The position numbers were made by a program, and so were the translations under genes. A DNA stretch of 64,000 bases from Undaria pinnatifida (taxonomy: Eukaryota; Sar; Phaeophyceae; Laminariales; Alariaceae). Below the pieces are notes generated by a model. The model worked only from the letters and a program-made list of their open reading frames with translations, made no database searches and was not told the DNA's origin. The stretch lies in the NCBI GenBank assembly GCA_012845835.1, contig JABAKD010000027.1, positions 15,782,073-15,846,072 on the forward strand, written 5' to 3'. Shown here piece after piece: positions 34,001 to 44,640 of the stretch. The stretch's first letter is position 1; the number at the start of each line of letters is the position of its first letter.

Positions 34001-37000
34001 GGGGGCAAACCGTGAATTAGGGTGCGTTAGCCACACCCGGTTCAGAGGAAGAGGCTTGATGAGTTGATGTGTTGACACGTGGGGGAAATGAGATCTGAAA
34101 GGTTGGTGACGTGATGTAGATACCTATTACACGTAGTGGTTAGGTAGGGAATATCTACATCACGTGGTAGGGTTTGGGGGTAGATCTATCTGTTGGGTAG
34201 CGTGGGGGTGAAAATTATTAAATTCCTATATACTACGAGTAGTTCAGGACATGCTGAAATTTCCACCTTCTGGGGAGACGACACTGTCGATTGGCGACAA
34301 AAGAGGCCGCAGACCGAAATATGTAGAATTACGAGATGTAACACTGCCATCTACACCAATCAAACGTTCAATCTAGCACTAAGGTAACACCTGAACAGGA
34401 CGAAGGTAAACCACTTACTATCCCGAACGTAGCACCAAATGAAACCCCAATGCACCAATAATTCAACACTAATGTAACACGAACGAAAGATAAACAGTAC
34501 ATGTGACACTAGCTGTAGCATTGTAGCGCCCATGAAACCCTAACGCAGCAATACATAAATAAAACACTAGAAACACAAAGGTAACACTAAGGCAACACTA
34601 AGACAACACTAAGGAAACACCATTGCAACCCCCACGTAACAATAATACAGTGAGAGCAGTGGGAACCACCAACCCCGATCGCGTGGAATTATCGGGGACG
34701 GAACATGTCATCAAGACTTAGCGTGGACAGTCAACCATCTTGTCCAAGCTGGGTCAAGCACTAAGCAAGACTACTGGAGGGCTATATACAGACCCTGGTC
34801 TACCTTAGGTGAAAGTGTTCACAAGTACGATTGGCTCTACCTATACCCTGACCCTAGCCCGAGCACCCCGACCGCCTGGGAAAATTCTCGAAAAGATGTC
34901 ATAAGAGTGCTCAAGCTTGCTTGCTTGCTTTCGTGCGGGCGGTCACCTCCTCTGATGCCAAGAAAGCCGCGAGCTGAAAAAAGTTGGCGGCCGGAACCGC
35001 CAGCAGCTGCGGCCACCTCAGCGCCTCCAGCCTCAAATGCCGCGTTTGCAGCCCAAGTGCGCGAAGGACCTGTAGTAAAAACCATTACTGTTCAATAATG
35101 AATGCAATCAATGGTGATCATTCACCAGTCATAGCAACCATGCATGTTTCAACCGAGCGCGCGAAGGACCTGTTCTCAAAAATAATCGCCGATCAACCAG
35201 GGGCCGTCCGCAACCGAGTTAAATTTGACACACGACACAGATGCGGCAGCGTGGGGAGCTCTTTAAGCTTCGATTTTACCCATCCGCCGGACTCTAAAAA
35301 AAAAACTAGAACAAACGTCATGGCATGCAACACCAACACCGCCACGCATGCCGTGGGATGCACAAACCACCCCTACCACCCCTACCACCCCTACCATCAC
35401 CACCACCGCACAGCCAAAACGGCCACAACAGCGACGAATACGAAAAAAACAAAACAAAAAGGTAGCGTTAAACACGGAGCACAGACTTTTACAGTGTCTG
35501 AGCAAAACGGACACCGCGGTCTTGACGTTGATTGGAAACACCAAGCTCGAAGACATCAACCCCAAAGCATTCGGCCGCCAACATCACTGGAGCTCTGACA
35601 CCAAGAGGCGGATAGGGTGGGTGTACATCGCGCATGATCCCCGGTGGAGGTATGCGAGGGCAACACCGCCGTTGTCTTGTACAACCGAGTTGAATTGACA
35701 CAAAACACAGATGTGGAATGACTTAATACTACTGCTGTAATTCACCACATGAAAAAAAAAGTGCCCGTGCGCCCCCCCCACCGCCCAAGCCCTGCTTAAT
35801 CAACCCAGCAAGGTTCACATCAACACCCACTTATCCATCCAATCACCGCAGACCCTGATCAATCAAACCACAACGCTCACATCGACAGCTTCCGCAGCGG
35901 CGGTCCCATCAGCACGAGGGACCAGCACTTCCGGGGCCTTCTTGATCACGCGCCGCACATCCGTCGGGCGCATCCCCAGTTGTTTTCGCAGCAGCTCCAT
36001 CGCGGGCACCACCTGAAAAAAACAAAAACAAAAAAGTCTCCGTGAAACCCGTGTACTACCCCAAAAAATGCCCGACAGAAATTCCAAGGATTAGTTGGTC
36101 TACAAAACGCGCGCGAGGCTAGTTCTTAAATGGGCTTAGGGGATCGTCTTCTGCTGCAAAAAATGTCCTACTCTAATTCCAAGTAGTTTGTAGCTTCGCA
36201 GCAGCTCCATCGCGGGCACGATCGTGTCGCGAAGCACCTTCGGTGATGAAAAATCTATTGGGACCAATGTACAGCTACCACAAATATTACCAGGCACGAT
36301 GTTATCACGCAACGAAGGCGTGCAGGAGCACGAGCACCACCATGCTCCGCGCGTGTCGCACGGTCCCTTGCATTGCGGGTCGGATCCACGCCCTTCACCC
36401 GGCTGTGTGCGCTGCTTGGGATGGCCCGATGCCGTGTAATCGTCAGGAAAGTTGGATATGTTTTGCCCTCTAACGTCGCAAAAGGGTTACGTTTACCAAA
36501 AAGTCCTATTGATACAATTCCAAGCAATAATAGCTTGTTTCAAACAACGAGACACGAAAGCAAACCACAACAGTTAGCGCATGAAAACGTTAGATGTTTC
36601 ACTCACCTGGCCCTCGTAGTCAAGGGCCAGCAACTGCGGGCACAAGGCCAGCATGTGGGCCACGTCAGACCCTAAAAAAAGGCGGACAGACGAAAGAAGG
36701 CAGAGGCACAAAGGAAGCGCGTGGGAATACAGCAGGGGCGCGAAAGCCGGGTGTGTCGTCTGGTCGGGAAGCGAAGGCCTAGTTACCCTGACCACCTTTG
36801 TTGGAAAATACAGTGATGCTTTTGACATCCTGTATAACTATTTACAACGTCGACCAACGACATCCACCAAGAGCGGGGGAAGTAGGGGGAGGGATTGGGG
36901 GTCGCACGGTGCACTCTAAATGCCGTACAAGTACGTATTATGTGCATGGGAACTACGAAACTGGAGCAACAAAGTTCGACTTCATCTGTCCCCTACATAA

Positions 37001-38907
37001 AACCCGCTATATTCACCCGGGCACTTAGCCATCTCTAATTATGTACGCGTTTTTGTAATTGAACTCCTTTCGTATTTTCGGGTTGGAAATGCTATTAAAA
37101 ATGAACTCGATTCAACACGGACATTTTTTCGCCACAGAGGAGGTATACATATACCGGTATACGAGGTACATAACCTCCTCCAACATGAGGTTTACATCGA
37201 AATTCAAGAGACACCAGATGTGAGATCGAGGATTTCGTCCAATATTCATCTTTGCAAGCTGCACGTGATTTTTAGATCGCGCGTGTACATGCAATCGTGA
37301 GCATGCAATATGCATACGCTCATGAAGGATACCTGGTACAGGTTAGAGGATTTGACATCGATCGGTGAACGGATGTCGCAGGCGCCCGACCGACAAGTCG
37401 CATCAGTGCTACAAACAGGAAGAAATACACGAAACACACGGGGGGAAAAAAAGCAGTACTGCAACGAAAAAAAAAATAACGCAAGCTGTAACACCAGGGG
37501 TTGTGATTCTCGAAACAGCACCACCAAGGAAATAGTGGAGGCCACTATGCCTCGCCTGTTCTGTTGCCTACCCCACCCCAGACCCTACAACCGATACACA
37601 AAAAAACGACAACGCAGTACTTCTGTCGCTCAAAAAAACGCAGCTGGCGCAGCGCACAGTCACAGGCGGTGGTCGGCTTGACGTCACACACGGACTCATG
37701 CTACGGCAGAGGGGTGCACCACCTGAACACGACACACGGGGGTTCCGCATTTGAGGATCTCTATACCCGACATACCCGACATGCCCTGACCTTTCAGAAG
37801 AAAAATTAAAGCGCAACCCGATGAATGATCTCATCGTATACCATCGTATAGCATCGTAAAGCATCTAACAAGAAAAAAACACGAACGGATTCCAACGAAA
37901 ATGGGTAGCTATTAATAGTTAGTCCAATTCAGGAGTTGTTCAGGAGTTGCGCTAGCCAGGAAAAAAAAATAGGCCTAAAACCTTTTCGGTACCCCTGTCG
38001 CAGCACGCCATTACCGGGGAGAGGGGGAAGGTTAGGGGAAGCGCGTTGACCCACCTGTAAAACCCGTCGACCTTAACCCATCAAGATTCTGGCACCACCG
38101 TCTCCACGTCACCTCCGTTAGCGCCGACTCGGGATCCACGGTAAACAGCGCCGCGGCCGCCGTGGCCACATCATAATGCGTTGCGCCGGTCTCCAAGAGA
38201 TAAAGCGTCATCTGCTCCCTAGCCGTGGCACACAGCTCCTCCTCCACCGGTCCCTGCGCCTTCTCCGCCCCGGGGCGTCTCCAGACGCGCCAGCTCGGCC
38301 TGTCCGCGAGATCCAACGTCGACAGCACCCCGACTATCTCCTCTGAGGTTTCTTCAGGTCTTAGCTCCTCCTGCATATCAGTCGCGCTTGGCACCGCATC
38401 GGTCGCGTTCGGCGGGACTACCACCGCCGCGGTCGCGTTCGGTGGTACCACCACCGCCGCCGCGGTTTTTCCTACCGAGCCCACATTCGCCTGCAGGTCG
38501 GTGGCATTTCGCTGAACCTGTGCCCCGGCGGCGTCATCCCCACCATATCGGCGGCGGCCTACCTCGACAGCCGCGAACACGTCGGCATCCAGACGGGTTT
38601 CTTCAACGGTCGTCTTGACCGTTGACGTCGTGACGGTTGGTGTTGAAGCTGACGTTGGCGTTGACGCCGTGACGGTTGACATTGAAGATGGCGTTGATTT
38701 CGAAATTGACTCTGATGTTGGCGATGACGTCTCCGTGTCCCGCCTCGTCGCCGGTATCGGTTCAGGGTCCTTTCCGCGACCCGACCATCCCTCCCCCGCT
38801 CTCCAGCTGGCACCGATGCCCAGCCATCCTTTTCCGGACCACTTCTTGAGGACCACCGGCGCTGCCTGCGTTTTCGGTCGCTCGTTTTTTTCAAGCGCCA
38901 ACGCGTC

Positions 38908-38950
<43 letters not shown>

Positions 38951-39831
38951 CGCTGTAGCTCAGGCGGTGTCATTGTTGTCGTTGCTGTCGTCGCCGGCGT
39001 GGTATCAGCCATCGTCGCTCCGTTAACGACGTTCGCCCATTGCGCGGTAAATGTATTACCCCCCGAGTCTTCCGCCGGCGACGTTCTCCCAAATAAGCCA
39101 GTCTCAACAGACGTCTCGCCTTCCCCACTCATCACGACAGCCGATACCGACGATATCGACGAAGCCTCCGCGTCCCCCTTTCCACCCGCATCGGCACCGA
39201 CAGCACCACCACCACCACCACCACCATTTCGAGGCGTGCTCGTCTTAAGCAACGCCGCGTCATACAGCAAACCCAGAGGCTGCCCCTCCTCCGCGCTGGG
39301 CAATCGCGTCGCGGGGCAAGTGGTCGTCGAAACGCCAACGCCATCGTCGGCAGAAAACCCACCTCTACCGGCGGCAGAATCCCTCGGCCGCCGTCGCCCC
39401 CCCCGCCCCCGCCCCCTGTCCCCACATGCCTCCGCCCACCAACGAAAGTCTCCAGAGCCGTCAGAGTCAACAGCACTGCCACGACACTCCAACTCCATAT
39501 TTCGCTGCCCGTCCGCGATAAGGCCGGGCCCAGCGCCCGCGCTCGGCGGCGTAAACCCTCGACATGGGCAAGCCATTAACCCTATGACGTGAATCCCCAC
39601 GATGCTAGCCAGGCGTAGCTTAGAGCCGTTCCATGGTCTACATTTGCAGCAGTAGGGGCGTCCCGGTGGGGTTCGTGGATTTCGAGGTTGTGTCCAATTT
39701 CGTGAGGTTTCCTCCATGAAGGCTATTCCGCCCCGGGGCTGTGGCTGCGGCTGTGGGTGCTGTTGCGAGGCGCAAGTGCCGGTTGAGACCACCGTCCTAA
39801 TAAGCGGACGTTTCATTCGTTTTCCGTTCAT
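25626..39831 (-). CDS. mTERF-family protein, probably plastid-targeted
   Basis: mTERF proteins are helical-repeat nucleic-acid binders acting in organelle gene expression. Exons: 38055-39831, 36607-36671, 35881-36012, 32713-32904, 31707-31873, 30492-30645, 28100-28218, 27154-27282, 26035-26140, 25626-25706. All phases fit, giving 973 aa. mTERF repeats start near residue 550: AHMLALCPQLLALD, RRVIKKAPEVLVP, SLIRQAPWLVLQRID, VVRAYPRILCAS, VLQTFPLLFAVP, RAFPSLLGL, FVSRLPPVLGYD, VLTFPAYFSYPLD, then GRPITLVGLNIALQ. At residues 72-93 a hydrophobic stretch runs LASIVGIHVIGLMACPC then RG/F, resembling a heterokont bipartite plastid presequence; M39 (39717) is an alternative start. Residues about 100-520 are low complexity with a polyQ tract (38913-38955). 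A shorter version stopping at 27144 is possible if the last two exons are not used. Confidence 0.88.
26541..26580 (-). repeat. Copy of an mTERF splice-acceptor region
   Basis: CTGCCGCGGTGATTTCCAAG here repeats CTGCCGCGGCGATTCCAAG at 26141-26159, the acceptor side of exon 26035-26140. Confidence 0.6.
26815..27065 (-). mobile_element. Array-bearing TIR element, copy E
   Basis: Read on the minus strand: CTATACCTCACCCCCAAAA, AACCTAGGTATC and GGACGATTTTGGGTT. An array of 10-bp units (GGGTTGAGGT, about five) follows, then GGTTAAGGAGCCCCGTCA and a terminus with AGCACAGAGGTGCTGCACC. Located in the mTERF intron between exons 27154-27282 and 26035-26140. Confidence 0.6.
27572..27748. repeat. (CATA)n microsatellite
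   Basis: Nearly pure tetranucleotide tract in an mTERF intron; open frames across it are artefacts. Confidence 0.95.
28820..29095 (+). repeat. Dispersed repeat ending in CAA repeats, copy 1
   Basis: Shared with 61595-61840 in the same order: GTATGGACCTGGCACATCGT, CCCGATTTCACTT, TTATATGTTTCTGG, ATTGCGTCAGCTGTGAT, GTGTACCACCTTTGGTTTG-like, CCAGAGTGACTGG, TGATTATGCGAGTTAATGTG and a terminal (AAC)n. Very similar copies suggest recent spread. In an mTERF intron. Confidence 0.85.
29240..30180 (-). repeat. Composite repeat of about 900 bp with long C tracts, copy 1
   Basis: Matches 43060-43720 in inverse orientation: CATCACCCTGTTGACCCTGA, CTCACCGGTTATTCGACC, AATCCGCCAGA-TTAATAAACAC and a cytosine-rich block of several runs of 10-20 C. 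Within it a unit of about 115 bp (GATAAACTG, CCAAAACCGTCA, TTTATCCCCTCAAAA, ATAGTTTCCACG) is repeated at 29575, 29700 and 29925. Its end (30098-30180) is a member of the CATCTTTGCAAGCT family. Confidence 0.75.
30845..30930 (-). pseudogene. Copy of the 3' half of an mTERF exon inside the following intron
   Basis: Encodes RMQDVVKFLSKDRAITGGDI, matching exon 31707-31873 (RMQDVVNFLSEDLAINSRDI). It lacks splice sites and is followed by AAC-rich simple sequence. A shorter, more decayed copy is at 31150-31213 (KFLSANLTV). Confidence 0.75.
31217..31582 (-). mobile_element. tRNA-derived SINE, copy 1
   Basis: The minus strand begins GCCCCGATGGTGTGGTGTGG and has a B-box-like GAGTTCGATTCC. The 3' end of the head (CCGTGGC) pairs with GCCCCGA except for two mismatches, so it resembles a tRNA gene but a degraded one. 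A body shared with 63298-63639 follows (ATCAACTGCTGAGAGCG, GACGCGAGTCGACGAGGGAA, GATCTGAGT-ACTAC) and ends in an A run. In an mTERF intron. Confidence 0.65.
32440..32690. repeat. Tandem repeats of about 35-40 bp
   Basis: Units contain CAACCGGCATTATACGGGAA and AATAGGCAC; the array lies just downstream of mTERF exon 32713-32904, in the intron. Confidence 0.7.
32985..33240 (-). repeat. Degenerate copies of an mTERF exon/intron boundary
   Basis: The segment covering the acceptor of exon 32713-32904 (GCTTGTCGCCTTAATTCCCA on the plus strand at 32884-32903) recurs as TGTTGCCTGGATTCCTACC near 32998 and CTCGTCGCCGAAATTCCCAC near 33160, with a partial match near 33240. Purine-rich spacers lie between. 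Confidence 0.6.
34375..34660. repeat. Degenerate AACACTAAGG-type minisatellite
   Basis: Many short units such as AACACTAAGGCAACACT and AACACTAATGTAACAC, in an mTERF intron. Confidence 0.6.
36190..36240 (-). repeat. Copy of the 5' edge of mTERF exon 35881-36012
   Basis: A 24-base perfect match to the exon edge (around CAGCAGCTCCATCGCGGG) lies about 200 bp upstream of the true exon, so the start of the exon (VPAMELLR) is duplicated in the intron. Confidence 0.75.
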
Positions 39832-41659
39832 GACGCATGCGTGCGAGGAGGACGACGACGTCGGTTTCCCCTCTTCCTCCTCCTCTCGGACGGAGGAGGA
39901 TGAGATGCTAGGATTGGACGATTGCTCGCCCCCCTCAAGAAGCTTCTCGCACTACTTACTCCGCCTGCTTTGTATCAGATCTGCGCCAAGAAGGAAGAAA
40001 CAGCGCCACGCGTTTCGACCCACATTGGATACATCGAATAAGGGTCATATTACCACCGGTAAGGAACACAGCAATATTCGGCCGTACTCATACAGCAGTA
40101 CAGTAGAACATCAGCAATGCCGCGCGAAAGGGTGTTCAATGAGGCGGTTTGGGGCCGGGTGGGGTATAACATGTGCGTATAGCTCAAGTAACGAAACCAG
40201 AACAAGGCTCCAGCTTCAGGGCGAGAGAAGACGGCAAGAGCCACAGCACCTTGGCCTCCATAGGGAACAATATCGAAAATAGATGACGATTGCAGCATTG
40301 GTCACACGGATCCTCTTGCGCCGCTATAGTCCGTCCGATCAAATTTCCCCACAATAAAATATTTCCACCTATAACGACAGATAATGATCTAGATAATCTA
40401 AATAATCTAGATCATCTACAGCTCATCCCGCATCTGCCGTTATGATATGTTGAGCTCGATCTGCATCTGCAGAGTACGGAACCGTCCCAATAAACACGTG
40501 CTACATCATGCAGATCGTACGGCTCCTATCGGGTAACATGAGCTACACCATACAGGTTTTGCCTGAAATATCTAGACAATCAAGTAGGGATAGATCATGA
40601 TAGATCATGACAGATCATGGTAGATTAAGATAGATAATCTCATCTGCCCGAGGTGTGCATATTTCAGAGTTCGAGCTGTTCCGAGTGACTGACGTACAAC
40701 CGGGTGCCGTTGAATATACCGCAAAAAAGCCCAGGCCAACCCCTTCGAGACTTCAGAGGGAAAAATTGACGACAAAAAATGACGGTTATGGCGTCATCGG
40801 CCACTGATGGTTGGTGATGATAAAATTGGTGTCCGAACGACAACAATGAAAATACTCGTACAGAAGGGGCGCAGCATGGTCCTACTCGTACTGCTGAGCG
40901 CTCGCACTATTACTGGTAGTAGGTAAGGCAAGGTAAGGCAAGGTAAAGGGCGCGTAGAACGTACGATCACGTGTTTTTTTTTTTCACTCAAAGATCGAGA
41001 AAAAAAAGTTTTAGATAATACCACGTAGTTGGTTACGTTTTATATTGTCGAATGTGGGGTAGGCTGTGTTTTTACGCCGGAATTAGTCAGATCTCGGCGT
41101 GTTGGGAATGCATCGTTACAACCCATACCTTGTTCCAAACATATTCAACGGAGAATTTGTCGAAAAACCATGATTTCGTTCAATTAGAAGTCAAGATTTG
41201 ATTTGAAAAACTGGTTGACAAACAATTGAAAACTCAACGACGAATTCGGCCAAACTCTAGAGCCCCGTGTGTTCTTGTGTTCGCTTACACTTTCGAGCGA
41301 GAAATCGAGCGCTATACAATATATGGGGAATATAACGGGGATTTTTTAACTCGTCCCCTGGGCAGTAAAATATATATATATACCAGGTATAACTTTGTTG
41401 GTCTCGTGACAGCAGTGCAATCAAAACTTAAGCTGTCTCTAACTCCGGTTCGCTCGCCCTCACTGAAAATCGGCCAACACGGCTGTAAGAATTGGAACGA
41501 TACAGCCAAAACACGAAATGGGCTTTTTTCGTGTGGAGAATGCACATTCATCACCGATTTCGTTTTTTTTAACGGATTTCGCTGGGCCATGTTGCCCCCA
41601 CGATCACGACAAATTAAGTTTCACCTGCAAACTCTCAAAATTGAGCGACAAAACCAGTG
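39832..41659. other. Intergenic region upstream of mTERF and of the 41.7-kb gene
   Basis: Divergent spacer. It holds the second TAGATC element (40378-40640) and a TACCAGGTA site (41381). An open frame on the plus strand at 39716-40282 overlaps the mTERF start region and shows no family features. Confidence 0.45.
40378..40640 (+). repeat. TAGATCA-array element with conserved stem-loop, copy 2
   Basis: Same core as 13080-13195: ATCTGCCGTT, CCGTCCCAATAAACACGTGC and ACGGCTCC. Here units of the TAGATC type lie on both sides (40385-40420 and 40588-40640) and are fewer. Confidence 0.7.
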
Positions 41660-42774
41660 ATGTGGAAATTTGGTCCGACCGACTGTACGAGCGAGGTAGA
41701 GAAGGGCGCGTGTCTGAATTGCAAGGTAAGGAGTTGTATGGCACGCGCGCAGTTTGACGGTGTTTTACTCCTGCACCCTCTTGTGGACAAAGGGGGCGAT
41801 AAGGCCCCGTTTCCCTTTTGTCGCTTTCCAGGTCGCCAAAGCCTGGGTCGGCCTTGCGAACATGAACCCGTTCTCTGGGTACCGTGTGTTGAGGCGTCAG
41901 GCACACCAGCAGCAAGAAACGACGAGCACCCGCAGCTACAGTAACGCTTTGAAGACGACGCAGTTCGAGGGACACAGGCGGGCCGTCGCGCAGGCACAGC
42001 AGTGCAGGGTACTCCTGATAAATAGCCCGCCCTCTCTCTACAGCAGTACGAAGAGGACGCGGCGCGATTCCTGACTACGACTCTAAACGTACCATATTAG
42101 TAGTAGTGGCTGAGTAGTAGCAGTACCATACCATATCACCCACATAAGACATGAGAGCATGATTGCTATCAAAGTGAGAAAAAAGTGATCAAGCGGATGC
42201 CATCACCAAAACACACCAAAAAACATGAAACATTGGGCAAAGTCTTCATGAGAGTGCTAGAGCACAACAGCACAGTTGGGCAAGAGGCCATCGCAGAGCA
42301 AGCTTGCCACAGAGGGCTCGAGTGCCTCTAAGTGTTACCCACAGCATGGGATGTGGACGTGGGCATTGCTGTGGGTCTCGAAGTTGTCATCCGACGCGCA
42401 TCAGCAGGTCGTCTCATGCTGCTCATCTCTGAAAAAGCTTACTTACGTGTTTCTTCAATAACACGCGATGCAGGCCAGTTTCACTATTGATCCACCGTGC
42501 CGCTCCTCCCTGCTCGCGATGAAGCTTACCTTCGTTCGATCTGCCGATACCACACCGTTGGTGTCGACAGGGTTCTCTGTGCCTAGGGCAGCGCTCTCCC
42601 CTGAAAGGGGCTGTTGTAATAGGGACCCCACTCATATAATGCCAACAGAACAAACTGAACTCCTCCGGCTAAAATCAGCACAGCAGCAGCAGCAGCAGCA
42701 AGACAACTCAGGCCTCAAGTCACAAGTCAGACGAGCCATGGCTGCGGCCGGAGCCGCAATCGATGTTCACGAGG
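41660..42774 (+). CDS. First exons of an unrecognised gene
   Basis: Three exons with fitting phases: 41660-41725 (ATG; CTSEVEKGACLNCK, donor AAG/GTAAGG), 41832-42008 (VAKAWVGLANMNPFSGYRVL, Gln/Ser/Arg-rich end) and 42474-42774 (a Q7 tract, then SQVRRAMAAAGAAIDVHE, donor G/GTGAGA). No family recognised. Composition changes at the splice sites and strong donors favour real coding. The gene must continue downstream because exon 3 ends in phase 1. A possible small exon at about 44892-44943 and the exon ending at 50397 may belong to it. Confidence 0.45.
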
Positions 42775-43059
42775 GTGAGATGGTAATAATGTATTTAACT
42801 ATGAAGTAGAGCCATGAATGGCATGCCGTACTCGATCAGAGGAGGGCCGATACCCTATCGTAGCCAGACACGAACAGGCATATCGTACGTATAATTCAAA
42901 ACTCTCGTTTCTCTCTTGAACACAGAGACGGCGGTGTTTGATTTCAAGTTGCACCCACGTTTTGAGGACAAACTACTTGAATTCAGTCTCAGGATCATTC
43001 TTGCAGTAATTATCACTGCGTACCAGCGTACGTAAATTAATACTGAGTATTAAAAAAAC

Positions 43060-43840
43060 AAAAATACACTCCAGCTGTGAGATCGAAGATTTTGTCGAAC
43101 CTCATCTTTGCAAGCTGTGTGTGATACTCCGATCGCGCGTATTACGGGCTGTGTATCCTCATTAAGGATGTAGGTCGGCGACTCCCCTTGCAACTACGGT
43201 GTAGCTATCAGGGTCAACAGGGTGATGTTAGCCAGTCTGTGCGCGGAAACTATAAAACCAGTTTTTGAGGGGGACATAGTTCTGACAGCTGTGGAAGGAA
43301 ATGCATCAGTTTATCAAGTGAATCCTGTAAGTCGAATAACCGGTGAGGGGAGGGCGGAGTTTTTAAGGACGTCGGGGGGGGGGGGGGGGGGGCGAAAAAG
43401 TCATGTCGCATAGATCTACAAGGTAGAGGTTTGCTATACACGTGGTGCTGGGTCTAGGCGATGGTGCGGGTGGTGGGGAAGGAGGGGGCGTTGGGGGGGG
43501 GGGGCGGGGGCGGGGGGGAGGGGGGGGTGAATTGTAGCAGCGGCATGGCTGGCTCTAGAAAGATAATGAGGTGACATTAAGTGCGTGGAAGTGTTTATTA
43601 CTCTGGCAGATTTCGACGTTAGTTGCGGCGTTTAAGCAAGAGGGAGCGGAAAAAAAAAAAAAAAAATGGGGCGGGGGGGGGGGAAAGGGTTTTCAAGAGG
43701 TTTAGGTCACATAGTCTATAGACTAGTCTATTAATAGACTAGTATAAATACTCCAGCTGTGAGATCGAAGATTTGGTCGAAACTCATCTTTGCAAGCTTG
43801 TGTGTGATACTCCGATCGCGCGATTACACATATATGTAGG
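43060..43840 (+). repeat. Composite repeat with long G tracts, copy 2
   Basis: Inverse counterpart of 29240-30180, with internal deletions. It contains two CATCTTTGCAAGCT-family segments (43103 and 43785), so the family member is present at both sides of the G-rich core. Confidence 0.75.
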
Positions 43841-44139
43841 GGCTTGCTATACGCGTGGTGCTAGGTCTGGTATACAGCAGCGCAAGCCCTGCAGCAGCGT
43901 GTCTATGCCCCGACCCTGCGAATAGTACGAGTACTCTGCTATTAATAATACAGCAGTAAATGTACATCAGGCCAAAGACAATGAAATATCAACGCTGCAG
44001 CACAGGCGTCGACACCTGTGTTGCTTTGCCCTCCATTTTTTTTTGGCCGAATATAAGAAATTCGAAGGCCGTCAGATTACCGGTACAAACCAGCACCAGT
44101 ATTTTCGGGTCTTGATACTCCGCACTGGCAGGTAGTCAG

Positions 44140-44640
44140 GCATTTTCAGCTTCACGTATGCAGGTACTGGGAAGCACTCAATCGTTTTCAGCTTGAAGTA
44201 CTTCAGGTACTGGCAGATACTCAAGTCATTTCAGCTTCAAGTACTCCAGGTACTGGCAACTACTCAGTCATTTTCAGCTCTAAGCACTCAAGGTACTGGC
44301 AGGTACGGTGCTCACTCATTTCCAGCTTCAAGTACTTCAGGTATTGGTAGGCACTCAGCAATTTTCAGCTCCAAGTGCTCGAGGTACTGGCAGGTACTCT
44401 TGTCATTTTCAGCTTGGAGCAGTTCACGTACTGGCAGGTACTCAGTCTTTTTCAGCTTGAAGTACTAGACGTACTAGCAGGTACTCAGTCATTTTCAGCT
44501 TCAGGTACTTGCAGGTACTAACTGGCAGGTATTCAGCCATTTTCAGCTTAAAGTATTCCAGGTATGACAGGTACTCAATCTTTTTCAGCTCCAAGTACTC
44601 TAGGCACTGCTGAGTCATTCAAATGTCTGGTACTGGCGAG
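44140..44640. repeat. Minisatellite of about 45 bp
   Basis: Roughly ten imperfect units with CAGGTACTGGCAGGTACTCA and TCATTTTCAGCTTCAAGTAC. Confidence 0.85.

Noticed and set aside
38615-39592. 325-residue open frame on the plus strand
   Set aside because: It is antisense to mTERF exon 1. The minus-strand frame joins in phase to recognisable mTERF exons; the plus frame is a by-product of GC-rich, Ser/Thr-rich coding.
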